Shown here: positions 25,438 to 32,516 of the stretch, piece by piece
Layout of the letters: every line of letters begins with the position of its first letter
Position numbering within the stretch: the first letter of the stretch is position 1
DNA from: Dehalococcoidia bacterium
GTDB taxonomy: Bacteria > Chloroflexota > Dehalococcoidia > Lucifugimonadales > Lucifugimonadaceae
Direction of reading: 5' to 3'
DNA length: 33,290 nt
Assembly: GCA_029936155.1 (NCBI GenBank)
Contig: JAPYUK010000020.1
Coordinates: forward strand, 1 to 33,290
The notes under the pieces: generated by a model
Databases searched by the model: none
What the model was told of the DNA's origin: nothing
Seen by the model: only the letters and a program-made list of their open reading frames with translations
Made by a program: the position numbers and the translations under genes

Positions 25438-26168
25438 CTAGCAACCAGACCTGAACGGTCATCCCAACTTTGCCTTGCCTGTGATTCAGGATCACTGTCT
25501 CTGGCAATATCAGGATCCCAAATACCGACCTGCGACTCCCGCGCCTGGCGCTCCATATCGGCAAGAAATGCGTCATATCTGGTGTTGGGGCGCTCCGTGG
25601 CAGACTTAGCGAGTCCATTCAGAATCAAGGCAGCGTTGATCATGATGTCGTCGAAGTAGACGTAACGCATCGAATTTCCCTGTCCATCACCATCTCGTTG
25701 ATCTGCTTCCAGCACTACGCCTTTACCGCCGATCCAGTTATCAACAACCTGCTGCGCAAAGTCGAAAAACGGATCTCCGAACGGTAGAGCTTCAACGCCT
25801 ATCAGCCGTACGGTCCGCTCGCCATCTCCCGAATCGACAACAATCGTCCGCCCATCTATGACTCTGAGCACCTTGGCGTCAACGCGTTCAGGGGCAGCCC
25901 GCTGAACAGGTTCTGAGTTGTCGAATAACGGTCCGATGATTCCAACCGAAAGCGATGCAAGAATAATCAGCGAAACGACAACAATTGTGACTTTCCACAG
26001 AAAACCACTAGGGTTTCGACTGCTCCCACTCTCGCCAGATTCGTAGCCGTCCCATGAACGATCTATGTCCTCTTGCGACGGGCCGTAAACCTTGTCTACA
26101 AGATCATCATCCTGTTCGTCTGGTTGATCGTTTCCGGAGTTTTCGGGATATTCAGGAGGCCGTTGCAT
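25434..26168 (-). CDS. Membrane-anchored thermonuclease-fold protein with altered active site
   Basis: A 244-residue protein: an acidic, disordered N-terminus, one transmembrane helix (about 57-80), then a staphylococcal-nuclease-like domain (about 97-215) with KVLRVIDGRTIVV, RLIGVEALPF, RYVYFDD and QVGIWDPD. In thermonuclease the catalytic set is Asp21, Arg35, Asp40, Glu43 and Arg87. By alignment these read Arg107, Arg121, Glu126, Pro129 and Asn165 here, so only Arg35 survives. It is probably not a nuclease but a scaffold or ligand-binding domain outside the membrane. The domain call rests on fold-level pattern and is fairly secure; the loss of catalysis follows from the aligned residues. 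It lies 15 nt after the SRAP gene. Confidence 0.8.
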   Translation of the reverse strand: MQRPPEYPENSGNDQPDEQDDDLVDKVYGPSQEDIDRSWDGYESGESGSSRNPSGFLWKVTIVVVSLIILASLSVGIIGPLFDNSEPVQRAAPERVDAKVLRVIDGRTIVVDSGDGERTVRLIGVEALPFGDPFFDFAQQVVDNWIGGKGVVLEADQRDGDGQGNSMRYVYFDDIMINAALILNGLAKSATERPNTRYDAFLADMERQARESQVGIWDPDIARDSDPESQARQSWDDRSGLVAS

Positions 26169-26183
26169 ATTGATCAGTATTGA

Positions 26184-26939
26184 CTAGTCGGATTCATCGC
26201 CGAATAAGCCTAGCTGTCCGCCAGCGGATTCGGGCTCCCCAATCGCTTCCTCAACTACAAGTCTCGAATCATCGTTTTTGTATGAGTTGACTCTGGTCGA
26301 GACCGGATGTGACTGAAGAATATCGTTGGGCGCAGGTTTCAATATTGGCTGTAAATTGTTCGAACCTGTTGTCTCAGGGTCGAGCCACAACGCAACTGTC
26401 TCTTCGTCGAGAATAGCCGGCATTCGATCGTGGATTGACGACATAAACTCATTTGCATCGGTGGTGATGATGGCACACGAATCGACTCTCTCACCATGCT
26501 CGTTGATCCAAGAGTCGTAAATAGCCGCAAAATGAAATGTCTTGCCAATTTTTGGCGTGATGTACATCGGCTGTTTCGAGCCATCGGTCTTTTTCCACTC
26601 GAAGAATCCGTTTGCCGGAACGATCCCTCGGCTTCGTTTGAACGGACCGCGCCACATCCCCGAGCTGGTGAGTCGATCATCGCGGGCGTTGAACGTGTTA
26701 CGTGGAAGTTTGTCGGCTTTTGCCCACCCGGGAATTAGTCCCCAACGCATCGGCTTAGCGGTAGGTCGACCGTCTTCATTGACAATCATGACCACGTCCT
26801 GAGTCGGTCGAATGTTGTAGCGACTGTCAAGATCTGGTCTGCGTGCGATTAAGTCGCCAATTCCGGCGCGTTCTACCCCGCTGCCCATCAACTGGTAGCG
26901 AACTCCGCCGACATAGACATAAACAAATGCGCCGCACAT
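26184..26939 (-). CDS. SRAP-domain abasic-site shield protein (HMCES/YedK-like)
   Basis: SRAP proteins crosslink to abasic sites in single-stranded DNA and protect them during replication. The 251-residue product has all the hallmarks: catalytic Cys2 after Met removal (MCG), Asn84 in NTFNARDD, Glu114 in PANGFFEW and His170 in SSIHDRMP. RYNIRPTQ and MRWGLIPGWA are family signatures. A Ser-rich tail ends in GGQLGLFGDESD, where QLGLF (242-246) fits the QLxLF sliding-clamp-binding pentapeptide, so it may be recruited to the replisome. ATG 26939 must be the start because Cys2 has to be the N-terminal residue. Heads an apparent transcription unit down to ribokinase. Confidence 0.93.
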   Translation of the reverse strand: MCGAFVYVYVGGVRYQLMGSGVERAGIGDLIARRPDLDSRYNIRPTQDVVMIVNEDGRPTAKPMRWGLIPGWAKADKLPRNTFNARDDRLTSSGMWRGPFKRSRGIVPANGFFEWKKTDGSKQPMYITPKIGKTFHFAAIYDSWINEHGERVDSCAIITTDANEFMSSIHDRMPAILDEETVALWLDPETTGSNNLQPILKPAPNDILQSHPVSTRVNSYKNDDSRLVVEEAIGEPESAGGQLGLFGDESD

Positions 26940-26978
26940 GCGCTAATTCTACGTTGTGCGGCGCAATCTCAGTGTCGA

Positions 26979-27947
26979 TTACGAACTGAACTGTTCATCT
27001 CGCCACGAGTAGAGAGGCTCCCACCCGATCACGTCTTTGACGTTTTGAGTCGATATCGGTGCCTCGAACCCGTTTAGCTCCGTGAAATCCTTCTTAAGCG
27101 GAACATCCGGGTATACCGTCTTGATCGCTTCCATGGTCGGGATATTCAGCATCGTGTCTTTGGCATTCAAAAAGAAGCGGTGATGCCCGTTCCAGTTTTC
27201 ATTTACAACCGACTGTACACAGGCCTTCGCAGCATCACGGATGTGGAGATACGTCCAAAAACCCTGACAACGTGTCCACGGGTCTGAAATTGGATTGGCC
27301 TGTAGGTACGTGAAGTACTCGTCGTCCCACATGCCATTGAATCGCATGCTTGCAATCGTCATCCACGGCGACCGACGCGAAAACGCCTCGCCAATCTCTT
27401 CGCCAAGCCATTTTGCGATCGAATAGGGATCTTCCGATCGTGTGTAGACGTTTTGGTCTAGCGGAAAGTACTCGGGAGGTTTGACCTCGTCCGGCTTCCA
27501 CCGGGCAGCCGTGCCCATGGCGCCAACTGCGTTGTAGGAAGAGCCAAGTGCAACACGCTTCACTTTGAGCTGCTCAGCGGCGCGACACACGTTCCACATC
27601 GACATTGTGTTCGTTCGAACAACGTCTTCTTCGACGTAGTGAGCCGCGCTTGGGCGGGAAGCTAGCGAAATCACGGCATCACAGCCATCCATGGCGGATA
27701 TGACCTGCCCGTAGTCGGAGATCTCCACCTCGAAGAATGTGGGGATCGTCGGCCAGTTTTCTCGCATTGCGACCGCGTAATCTGCACTGGCGAGCTGCCC
27801 GGTGGTACCGCTGTGCCTCAGGTTACTGGTCATCCGAAATTTGTCGGCGTTGACCACTTCGTGACCGAGCTTATACAACTCGTCGATCACATAGTGCCCA
27901 ACGATTCCCGATCCACCAGTTACTAGTACTTTCATCTTTGTTGTCAT
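26979..27947 (-). CDS. NAD-dependent epimerase/dehydratase (extended SDR)
   Basis: A 322-residue extended short-chain dehydrogenase. The N-terminal Rossmann motif VTGGSGIVGHYV (about 9-20) binds NAD(P), and YSIAKWLGEE holds the catalytic Tyr and Lys. LGSSYNAVGAMG supplies the Ser of the triad. Substrate is likely a nucleotide sugar or a sugar acid, not decided by sequence. It follows the HpcH/HpaI gene on the same strand after 99 nt that contain a large inverted repeat, and it precedes the SRAP gene by 39 nt. ATG 27947. Given its neighbours, uronate or sugar-acid oxidation is a reasonable guess. Confidence 0.85.
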   Translation of the reverse strand: MTTKMKVLVTGGSGIVGHYVIDELYKLGHEVVNADKFRMTSNLRHSGTTGQLASADYAVAMRENWPTIPTFFEVEISDYGQVISAMDGCDAVISLASRPSAAHYVEEDVVRTNTMSMWNVCRAAEQLKVKRVALGSSYNAVGAMGTAARWKPDEVKPPEYFPLDQNVYTRSEDPYSIAKWLGEEIGEAFSRRSPWMTIASMRFNGMWDDEYFTYLQANPISDPWTRCQGFWTYLHIRDAAKACVQSVVNENWNGHHRFFLNAKDTMLNIPTMEAIKTVYPDVPLKKDFTELNGFEAPISTQNVKDVIGWEPLYSWRDEQFSS

Positions 27948-27992
27948 CCCGTTATTTTCAGATTCGTTCTCGCATACGTAATGTCTGAACGC

Positions 27993-28022
27993 GATTCGAG
28001 CCCGCTTTCACGAGCTCGAATC
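27993..28022 (-). terminator. Hairpin after the HpcH/HpaI gene
   Basis: GATTCGAGC (27993-28001) and GCTCGAATC (28014-28022) pair perfectly over 9 bp around a 12-nt loop, 25 nt after the aldolase stop and 46 nt before the epimerase start. There is no T-run on the minus strand, so it may be a weak terminator, an RNA-stabilising hairpin or an operator. Confidence 0.4.
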
Positions 28023-28046
28023 AATTTACAGTTTTCGTTGTCCGAA

Positions 28047-28937
28047 CTAAACCGGCATCGTTCGGCCGGTTTTCTTTCGACCGTACGCAGCCCATTCTTC
28101 GGTAGCACCCATCATCTTCACACCGACAACGTCGATCGAGTAGTCAACTCGCTGTTCCATCGTCATGTTATCGTCGGCCCAGCTTGCGTAGAAGCCCATT
28201 CCTTTACGTGCCAATGCTGCTCCGATCTTGTCGCGCGCATCGTTCATTTCCTGCGGGTACGGTGGGTCGTGCGCATCAGGGAAACCGAGAGACATGCCCA
28301 TGTCTCCAGGGCCCCACTCTGCAAAGGCGATTCCTGGTACTTCGACGATATCGTCGACGTTTAGAAGACAGTATTTGTCTTCAATTTTGAGTCCGAGAAT
28401 CAACTCGCCATCCGGATTCAACGGCCACGGGTCGGCACGTCGGGTGTACTCGGCAGGAGAGAGACCCCAGATAACGTTCGCAGGTCGCTGCCCACCCTGT
28501 CCTCGAAGGCCTTCGCCAATAATGTCGCGCCCCAACTCCTGGTACGGGTAGCGGGTGATCTGAACAAATGCCTTCACTGACTCAGCGGTTCGTGTGTGTG
28601 TGTGAAGAATCCCATGAAGCCCAGCGGTCAACACGTGGCGAGCCTGCCATGCGTTATATCGCACTTCTTCTGGAGTGATTGCGTTTGACGGCAGTGTGCA
28701 CAAAACCGTCGGTGTCAGGTGTCCGCTGGGAGTAGGACCGCCATCTTTCAGGCCCCGCATGTAGTTGGTTAAGCCAACCGTGTCGAACGGGTGATGCTCA
28801 AAATCCATCATCAACATGTCGGCCCACGTTTGCGAGTCTTTTACACCCGCGTCGTAGGTCAACTCGTCAGGGTGAGTCGCGTAGAACGGCTGCCCCTGTT
28901 CGAGCAACTCGATGCACTTGTTTATTCGCTTTGGCAA
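28047..28937 (-). CDS. HpcH/HpaI aldolase family protein (first copy)
   Basis: A 296-residue member of the HpcH/HpaI/citrate-lyase-beta TIM-barrel family, metal-dependent class II aldolases acting on pyruvate-derived hydroxy keto acids. DFEHHPFD (Glu47, His48/His49) provides the base, LGLKIED the metal Glu, and EWGPGDMGMSLG the metal Asp. It is longer than the second copy because of an insertion around residues 60-150. The start TTG 28937 has a strong AGGAG 7 nt upstream. It lies 30 nt after the type-2 dehydrogenase in an apparent operon. The substrate is not inferable; cleavage of a hydroxy keto acid is the family role. Confidence 0.87.
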   Translation of the reverse strand: MPKRINKCIELLEQGQPFYATHPDELTYDAGVKDSQTWADMLMMDFEHHPFDTVGLTNYMRGLKDGGPTPSGHLTPTVLCTLPSNAITPEEVRYNAWQARHVLTAGLHGILHTHTRTAESVKAFVQITRYPYQELGRDIIGEGLRGQGGQRPANVIWGLSPAEYTRRADPWPLNPDGELILGLKIEDKYCLLNVDDIVEVPGIAFAEWGPGDMGMSLGFPDAHDPPYPQEMNDARDKIGAALARKGMGFYASWADDNMTMEQRVDYSIDVVGVKMMGATEEWAAYGRKKTGRTMPV

Positions 28938-28944
28938 TTGAAAA

Positions 28945-28949
28945 CTCCT
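28945..28949 (-). promoter_or_regulatory. Strong ribosome binding site before TTG start
   Basis: AGGAG on the minus strand, 7 nt before TTG 28937. It decides the unusual start of the first HpcH/HpaI gene. Confidence 0.7.
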
Positions 28950-28967
28950 GTTTCTAGTTGCTTGACT

Positions 28968-30050
28968 TTAGCTATTTGTTAGACGCCATTCGAGGTCGAG
29001 TTCGCCTGTAATTCCGCGGAACCAGTCGATCACTTCGGGATGATACGGAATGCCGTTTTCACGACGCTCTATCTCTTCCTCATGTTCGGGAAGGCCAGCG
29101 TAAACAACTCGATCCTTACCCGGAATTGGCGGTGTGCTCTTGATCTCGTTCATGTAGACGTCCATGTCGTCTTTGAAACTCTCGAGATCTGTGAACGCTT
29201 CAACGTTGTATGCGATGAAATGGTGGGCGGCTCCGCCCTTTCGATTTGGTCCGGCTCCTGTGGCTCCGAGAAGACCGCACATGATCTCAACCCAGATACC
29301 CAGGCTAGAACTCTTATGCGAACCGTTTTCGCGTGAACCGCCAGATGGGAGCATGAAGTACTCGTCAGGAACAGGGCTTTCTTCCATGATCGGAACACCG
29401 TCGGCACCTGCGATCCAGCCTGCTGCCACATCGACTCCCAGACGCTTGGCCAGTGCTATCTTATTCCCCGCAACTGAACTCATCGAGGCGTCAAAGATAA
29501 ACGGTGCTTCACTATGTGTCGGAACTGCAACAGAGATTGGGTTTAATCCAATCATTGGCTTTGCGCCATCGACTGGTAGCACGGTCATTCCGCCGGTGGT
29601 CATCGACACGCCGATCATCCCGTGGTCAATCGCCATGGCTGCGTGGTAGGCCGCTGCTCCAAAGTGTTGGCCGTTGTTGGCTGTAATAGTGCCAATGCCG
29701 TAGATCTTCGCACGCTCGATCGCCATCTCCATGGCCAAAGGACCAATGACGAGACCGTGACCACCATCAGAGTCGAGAGTTGCCGCTGCTGGCATTTCTC
29801 GAATAATTTTCGGGTTCGGTGTCGGGTTGATCTTGCCCTCTCCAAACGACTCAACATATCTACGGAGCATGTTCGATACGCCATGCGTCTCGATGCCTCG
29901 TATGTCGGCGTATACCAGTACCTCGGCCGCTGTATCGGCATCGTCGGCTGGCATACCCATCTTCAAAAAAATATCTGTCACTGTCGCGTGCATATCTTCA
30001 ATTGCAACGCGAACTTCTATATCACTCGGTACGTGGAATCGTTCCAGCAA
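28968..30050 (-). CDS. Type-2 malate/L-lactate dehydrogenase family oxidoreductase
   Basis: A 360-residue NAD(P)-dependent oxidoreductase of the Ldh2 family (malate, L-lactate, sulfolactate, ureidoglycolate or pyrroline carboxylate types), a fold unrelated to ordinary lactate dehydrogenase. ADIRGIETHGVSNMLRRYV (about 49-67) carries the catalytic His and Arg; DSDGGHGLVIGPLAMEMAI, GMTVLPVDGAKPMIGLNPIS and FDASMSSVAGNK are family segments. The start TTG 30050 has AGGGA 9 nt upstream, and no ATG occurs before residue 20, so the TTG is accepted. First gene of a unit with the aldolase and epimerase. Oxidises a 2-hydroxy acid; which one is unknown. Confidence 0.9.
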   Translation of the reverse strand: MLERFHVPSDIEVRVAIEDMHATVTDIFLKMGMPADDADTAAEVLVYADIRGIETHGVSNMLRRYVESFGEGKINPTPNPKIIREMPAAATLDSDGGHGLVIGPLAMEMAIERAKIYGIGTITANNGQHFGAAAYHAAMAIDHGMIGVSMTTGGMTVLPVDGAKPMIGLNPISVAVPTHSEAPFIFDASMSSVAGNKIALAKRLGVDVAAGWIAGADGVPIMEESPVPDEYFMLPSGGSRENGSHKSSSLGIWVEIMCGLLGATGAGPNRKGGAAHHFIAYNVEAFTDLESFKDDMDVYMNEIKSTPPIPGKDRVVYAGLPEHEEEIERRENGIPYHPEVIDWFRGITGELDLEWRLTNS

Positions 30051-30059
30051 ATCTTGCTG

Positions 30060-30064
30060 TCCCT
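30060..30064 (-). promoter_or_regulatory. Ribosome binding site before TTG start of the Ldh2 gene
   Basis: AGGGA on the minus strand, 9 nt before TTG 30050, supports that start. Confidence 0.55.
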
Positions 30065-30256
30065 TTCTGAATTTGAGTCATCCAACGGCTGGCACGAATC
30101 TGTAGCGCCAGCGACTTCGAATGAACACGGAAAACCGGCGGAGTATACGCCCGCAGTCTGCGCGATCGCGGTCATCCAGTTCCAATTGCCTTCAAATATT
30201 CGATGATTAGCTCGCGATTACCACTTGCTGAGTCGGGCTTATGCGCCTAAATTTTC

Positions 30257-30276
30257 TCGTACATATTTCTGTACGA
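30257..30276. promoter_or_regulatory. 20-bp palindrome upstream of the alcohol dehydrogenase
   Basis: TCGTACA-TATTTC-TGTACGA, perfect 7-6-7 dyad, ends 27 nt before the ATG at 30304. It lies in the 253-nt divergent region shared with the Ldh2 gene (starts 30050). GTAC half-sites are seen for several one-component repressors, but no regulator gene is near. The rest of the gap shows no clear gene. Confidence 0.5.
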
Positions 30277-30303
30277 ATTCCCAATGTTGGAGAATCATCA
30301 ACA

Positions 30304-31419
30304 ATGCCCCAGGGCCTAACTACGGTATTTACCGAACCCGGCAAGCCGTTCGAACTAGAGACTCTTCCCACTCCAGAGATTGAAACAGGTGGAATTCTGA
30401 TAAAGAACACAGACGCTGTTGTCTGTGGATCCGACCTGCACGTGTGGCGTGGCGATGGTGATGGCCCGCCGCTGTCGAAGCGCCGTGTACTCGGACACGA
30501 ATTCACCGGTGTGGTTCATTCGCTGGGTAACGGCATCAACACCGATTCTCTGCGCCGCCCACTCAAAGAAGGCGATAGAGTTGCCTTCCCGTTCTTTTTC
30601 CCGTGCAACAAGTGCTACCACTGCATTCGAGGCGAACACCACGCCTGCACTTTCCGCAGTCGTCGCAACATGGTTGGACTCGATGATTACGCCTACTGCG
30701 ATGGCGGAATGGCGGAATACTTCTACCTTCAGCCCGGCCACTACGCATACAAAGTTCCGGACGAGCTTCCTAGTGAGGCTGTACCGGCAGTCAACTGTGC
30801 GTTGGCACAGGTGCTGTTCGGACTCGAGCGGGTTGGCGTTGCCTTCGGCGATACCGTCGTGATTCAAGGTGCCGGTGGTCTGGGAATCTACGCGACAGCG
30901 GTCGCTGCCGAGCGTGGAGCAAGCCAGGTGATCGTCATCGACGGACAACAGAGCCGTCTCGATCGAGCTATGAACTGTGGTGCTACATCAACGATTTCCA
31001 TGGCCGAATTACCGACAGCGGAGTCACGTGTCGAGCGTGTGCGTGAACTAACACACGGTATCGGTGCCGACGTTGTAGTCGAAGTGGTGGGAGTCGCTGC
31101 CGCCACGTACGAAGGTCTCGACATGGTTCGGATAAATGGCTCGTATCTCGACATCGGAAACATCGGCGGTGGAAGCCTGACGATTCCTGCAGGCAAGGTA
31201 ATCGGTAACCAGACCAAGTGGGTCGGAACCGTTCACTACAATCCGTGGGTCATCGAAGCTGCACTGCAGTTCCTCGTAAATACGAAGAATAAGTACCAGC
31301 TGATGGACGTCGTATCTGACACGTTTGCACTCGACAAGGTCAATGAGGCTTTCGAGTTCGCCGAATGGCAAGGCAAGGACACCGGAACGCAAGCCCAGCG
31401 TGTAGCACTGCATATGTAG
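30304..31419 (+). CDS. Zinc-dependent alcohol dehydrogenase (MDR family)
   Basis: A 371-residue medium-chain dehydrogenase. Catalytic zinc ligands Cys41 (CGSDLH) and His65/Glu66 (GHE) and the structural zinc set Cys101, Cys104, Cys107, Cys115 (CNKCYHCIRGEHHAC) are intact, followed by the Rossmann motif GAGGLGIYA. It resembles threonine and polyol dehydrogenases as much as simple alcohol dehydrogenases. ATG 30304 is chosen because GGAGA lies 10 nt upstream and the family begins at MPQGLTTVF; an in-frame ATG at 30241 would include the palindrome. A strong terminator follows. Likely oxidises a hydroxyl next to the Ldh2/aldolase route. Confidence 0.92.
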   Translation: MPQGLTTVFTEPGKPFELETLPTPEIETGGILIKNTDAVVCGSDLHVWRGDGDGPPLSKRRVLGHEFTGVVHSLGNGINTDSLRRPLKEGDRVAFPFFFPCNKCYHCIRGEHHACTFRSRRNMVGLDDYAYCDGGMAEYFYLQPGHYAYKVPDELPSEAVPAVNCALAQVLFGLERVGVAFGDTVVIQGAGGLGIYATAVAAERGASQVIVIDGQQSRLDRAMNCGATSTISMAELPTAESRVERVRELTHGIGADVVVEVVGVAAATYEGLDMVRINGSYLDIGNIGGGSLTIPAGKVIGNQTKWVGTVHYNPWVIEAALQFLVNTKNKYQLMDVVSDTFALDKVNEAFEFAEWQGKDTGTQAQRVALHM

Positions 31420-31442
31420 TCGCACTGCATCGATTAACGAAG

Positions 31443-31473
31443 AAAACGGCGGGATTATGTCCCGCCGTTTTTT
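31443..31473 (+). terminator. Strong intrinsic terminator after the alcohol dehydrogenase
   Basis: Perfect 12-bp stem AAAACGGCGGGA/TCCCGCCGTTTT with a 5-nt loop (31455-31459) and a T-run into 31473, 24 nt after the stop. The minus strand reads TTTTCTTCG after the stem, so it may also end the transcript of the second aldolase. The 111 nt from 31474 to 31584 show nothing further. Confidence 0.92.
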
Positions 31474-31584
31474 ATTTCTCGACCGCAGCCCCTATCGCCA
31501 TCGGGATAAACTGCGCGAAGTGGAGAGATCTTCGGTAGACGAGCGAACGCGGGGTGATGCCTGCCGCCCGTCCTGTTCCAAACC

Positions 31585-32355
31585 CTACGCCTTGTACGTC
31601 TCCCGTAACTCGGTGTAAATCTCTTTCGTCTGCGCCGTCCCCAACAACAGCGTGCTCGAGACGTTCATCATCTGGTACCCCTCACCGATCCAACGTCGGC
31701 AGTCGTCAACGTCACCAAATGTAGTCGCCAGAAACTTTCCAGTGCCTTTGATTCGCTGTGCGACGTCGGACATGATGTTCTCAACCTTCGAGTTGTGGAT
31801 ATCGCCACTGATCCCAAGCGATGCAGAAAGATCTGTCGGTCCCACCAGAAGTACTTCGAAACCAGGAACAGCCAGAATTTCATCGAGATTCTCGTAAGCT
31901 TCAACGCTTTCCATCTGCAACATCAACAACGTTTCATCGTTTGCGTTATCGATAATGTCCTGCTGAGTTAATCCCAGATAACCGGCGAAGAATGGTGCGA
32001 TCCCCCGCATCCCGGTCGGCGGATATTTAGCCCAGTTAACAGCGTTTCGAGCATCATCTGGTGTGTCGATCTGCGGAACCATCACACCAACGGCGCCGAC
32101 GTCGTAGGCCTTTTTGATGTCACCCTGATTGTTGTAAGGAATTCGAATTACCGGTGCGCTACCGTTTTCACGGCCCTGAACGCAGATAGTACCAACCGAC
32201 TCGAAACCGGCTGGCGAGTGTTCCTGGTCGATCCAGACCCAATCTGCGCCGGTCTGGTAAATGGACTGAGCAACAAACGGCTCCCTGGTAAACATGCTGG
32301 TACCGAGAACAGGATTTCCGGAAGCCAGTTTTTGTCGAACGTCGCTTGGGTACAT
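31585..32355 (-). CDS. HpcH/HpaI aldolase (second copy; 2-oxo-3-deoxy acid type)
   Basis: A 256-residue class II pyruvate-dependent aldolase, closer to the classic HpaI and rhamnonate-aldolase group than the first copy. WVWIDQEHSPAGF carries the base His46, VIRIPYN the Arg that holds pyruvate, LLMLQMES the metal Glu, and GPTDLSASLGI the metal Asp; these make the full active site. MRGIAPFFAGYLG is a further family mark. ATG 32355 is preferred, with AGGTG 9 nt upstream; GTG 32367 gives four more residues. Likely cleaves a 2-oxo-4-hydroxy acid to pyruvate plus an aldehyde, which the alcohol dehydrogenase or Ldh2 enzyme could then process. Confidence 0.9.
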   Translation of the reverse strand: MYPSDVRQKLASGNPVLGTSMFTREPFVAQSIYQTGADWVWIDQEHSPAGFESVGTICVQGRENGSAPVIRIPYNNQGDIKKAYDVGAVGVMVPQIDTPDDARNAVNWAKYPPTGMRGIAPFFAGYLGLTQQDIIDNANDETLLMLQMESVEAYENLDEILAVPGFEVLLVGPTDLSASLGISGDIHNSKVENIMSDVAQRIKGTGKFLATTFGDVDDCRRWIGEGYQMMNVSSTLLLGTAQTKEIYTELRETYKA

Positions 32356-32446
32356 CGTTTTAGACACCTAAATAATAGATAAGCAGTAATGATCAGCGGG
32401 CGCATCTTACGCCCTCCCAAGCCCGTACGCGGACACAACAAGGACA

Positions 32447-32465
32447 GTTTTCGCCGTTTGAAAAC
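32447..32465. promoter_or_regulatory. GTTTTC-N7-GAAAAC inverted repeat between two genes
   Basis: A perfect 6-bp dyad in the 161-nt gap upstream of the second aldolase and downstream of the YHYH gene. It may be part of the aldolase promoter or a weak terminator; nothing else is recognised in the gap. Confidence 0.25.
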
Positions 32466-32516
32466 GTATGGTAAATTCATGAAGATGACGACTTAGGGGA
32501 CTGCGGTTTCTATAAC

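Noticed and set aside
29622-30206. 194-codon plus-strand frame
   Set aside because: Antisense to the Ldh2 gene, Cys/Arg-rich, no domain pattern.
30241-30303. Earlier ATG for the alcohol dehydrogenase
   Set aside because: It would translate through the palindrome, lacks a ribosome site and adds residues outside the family.
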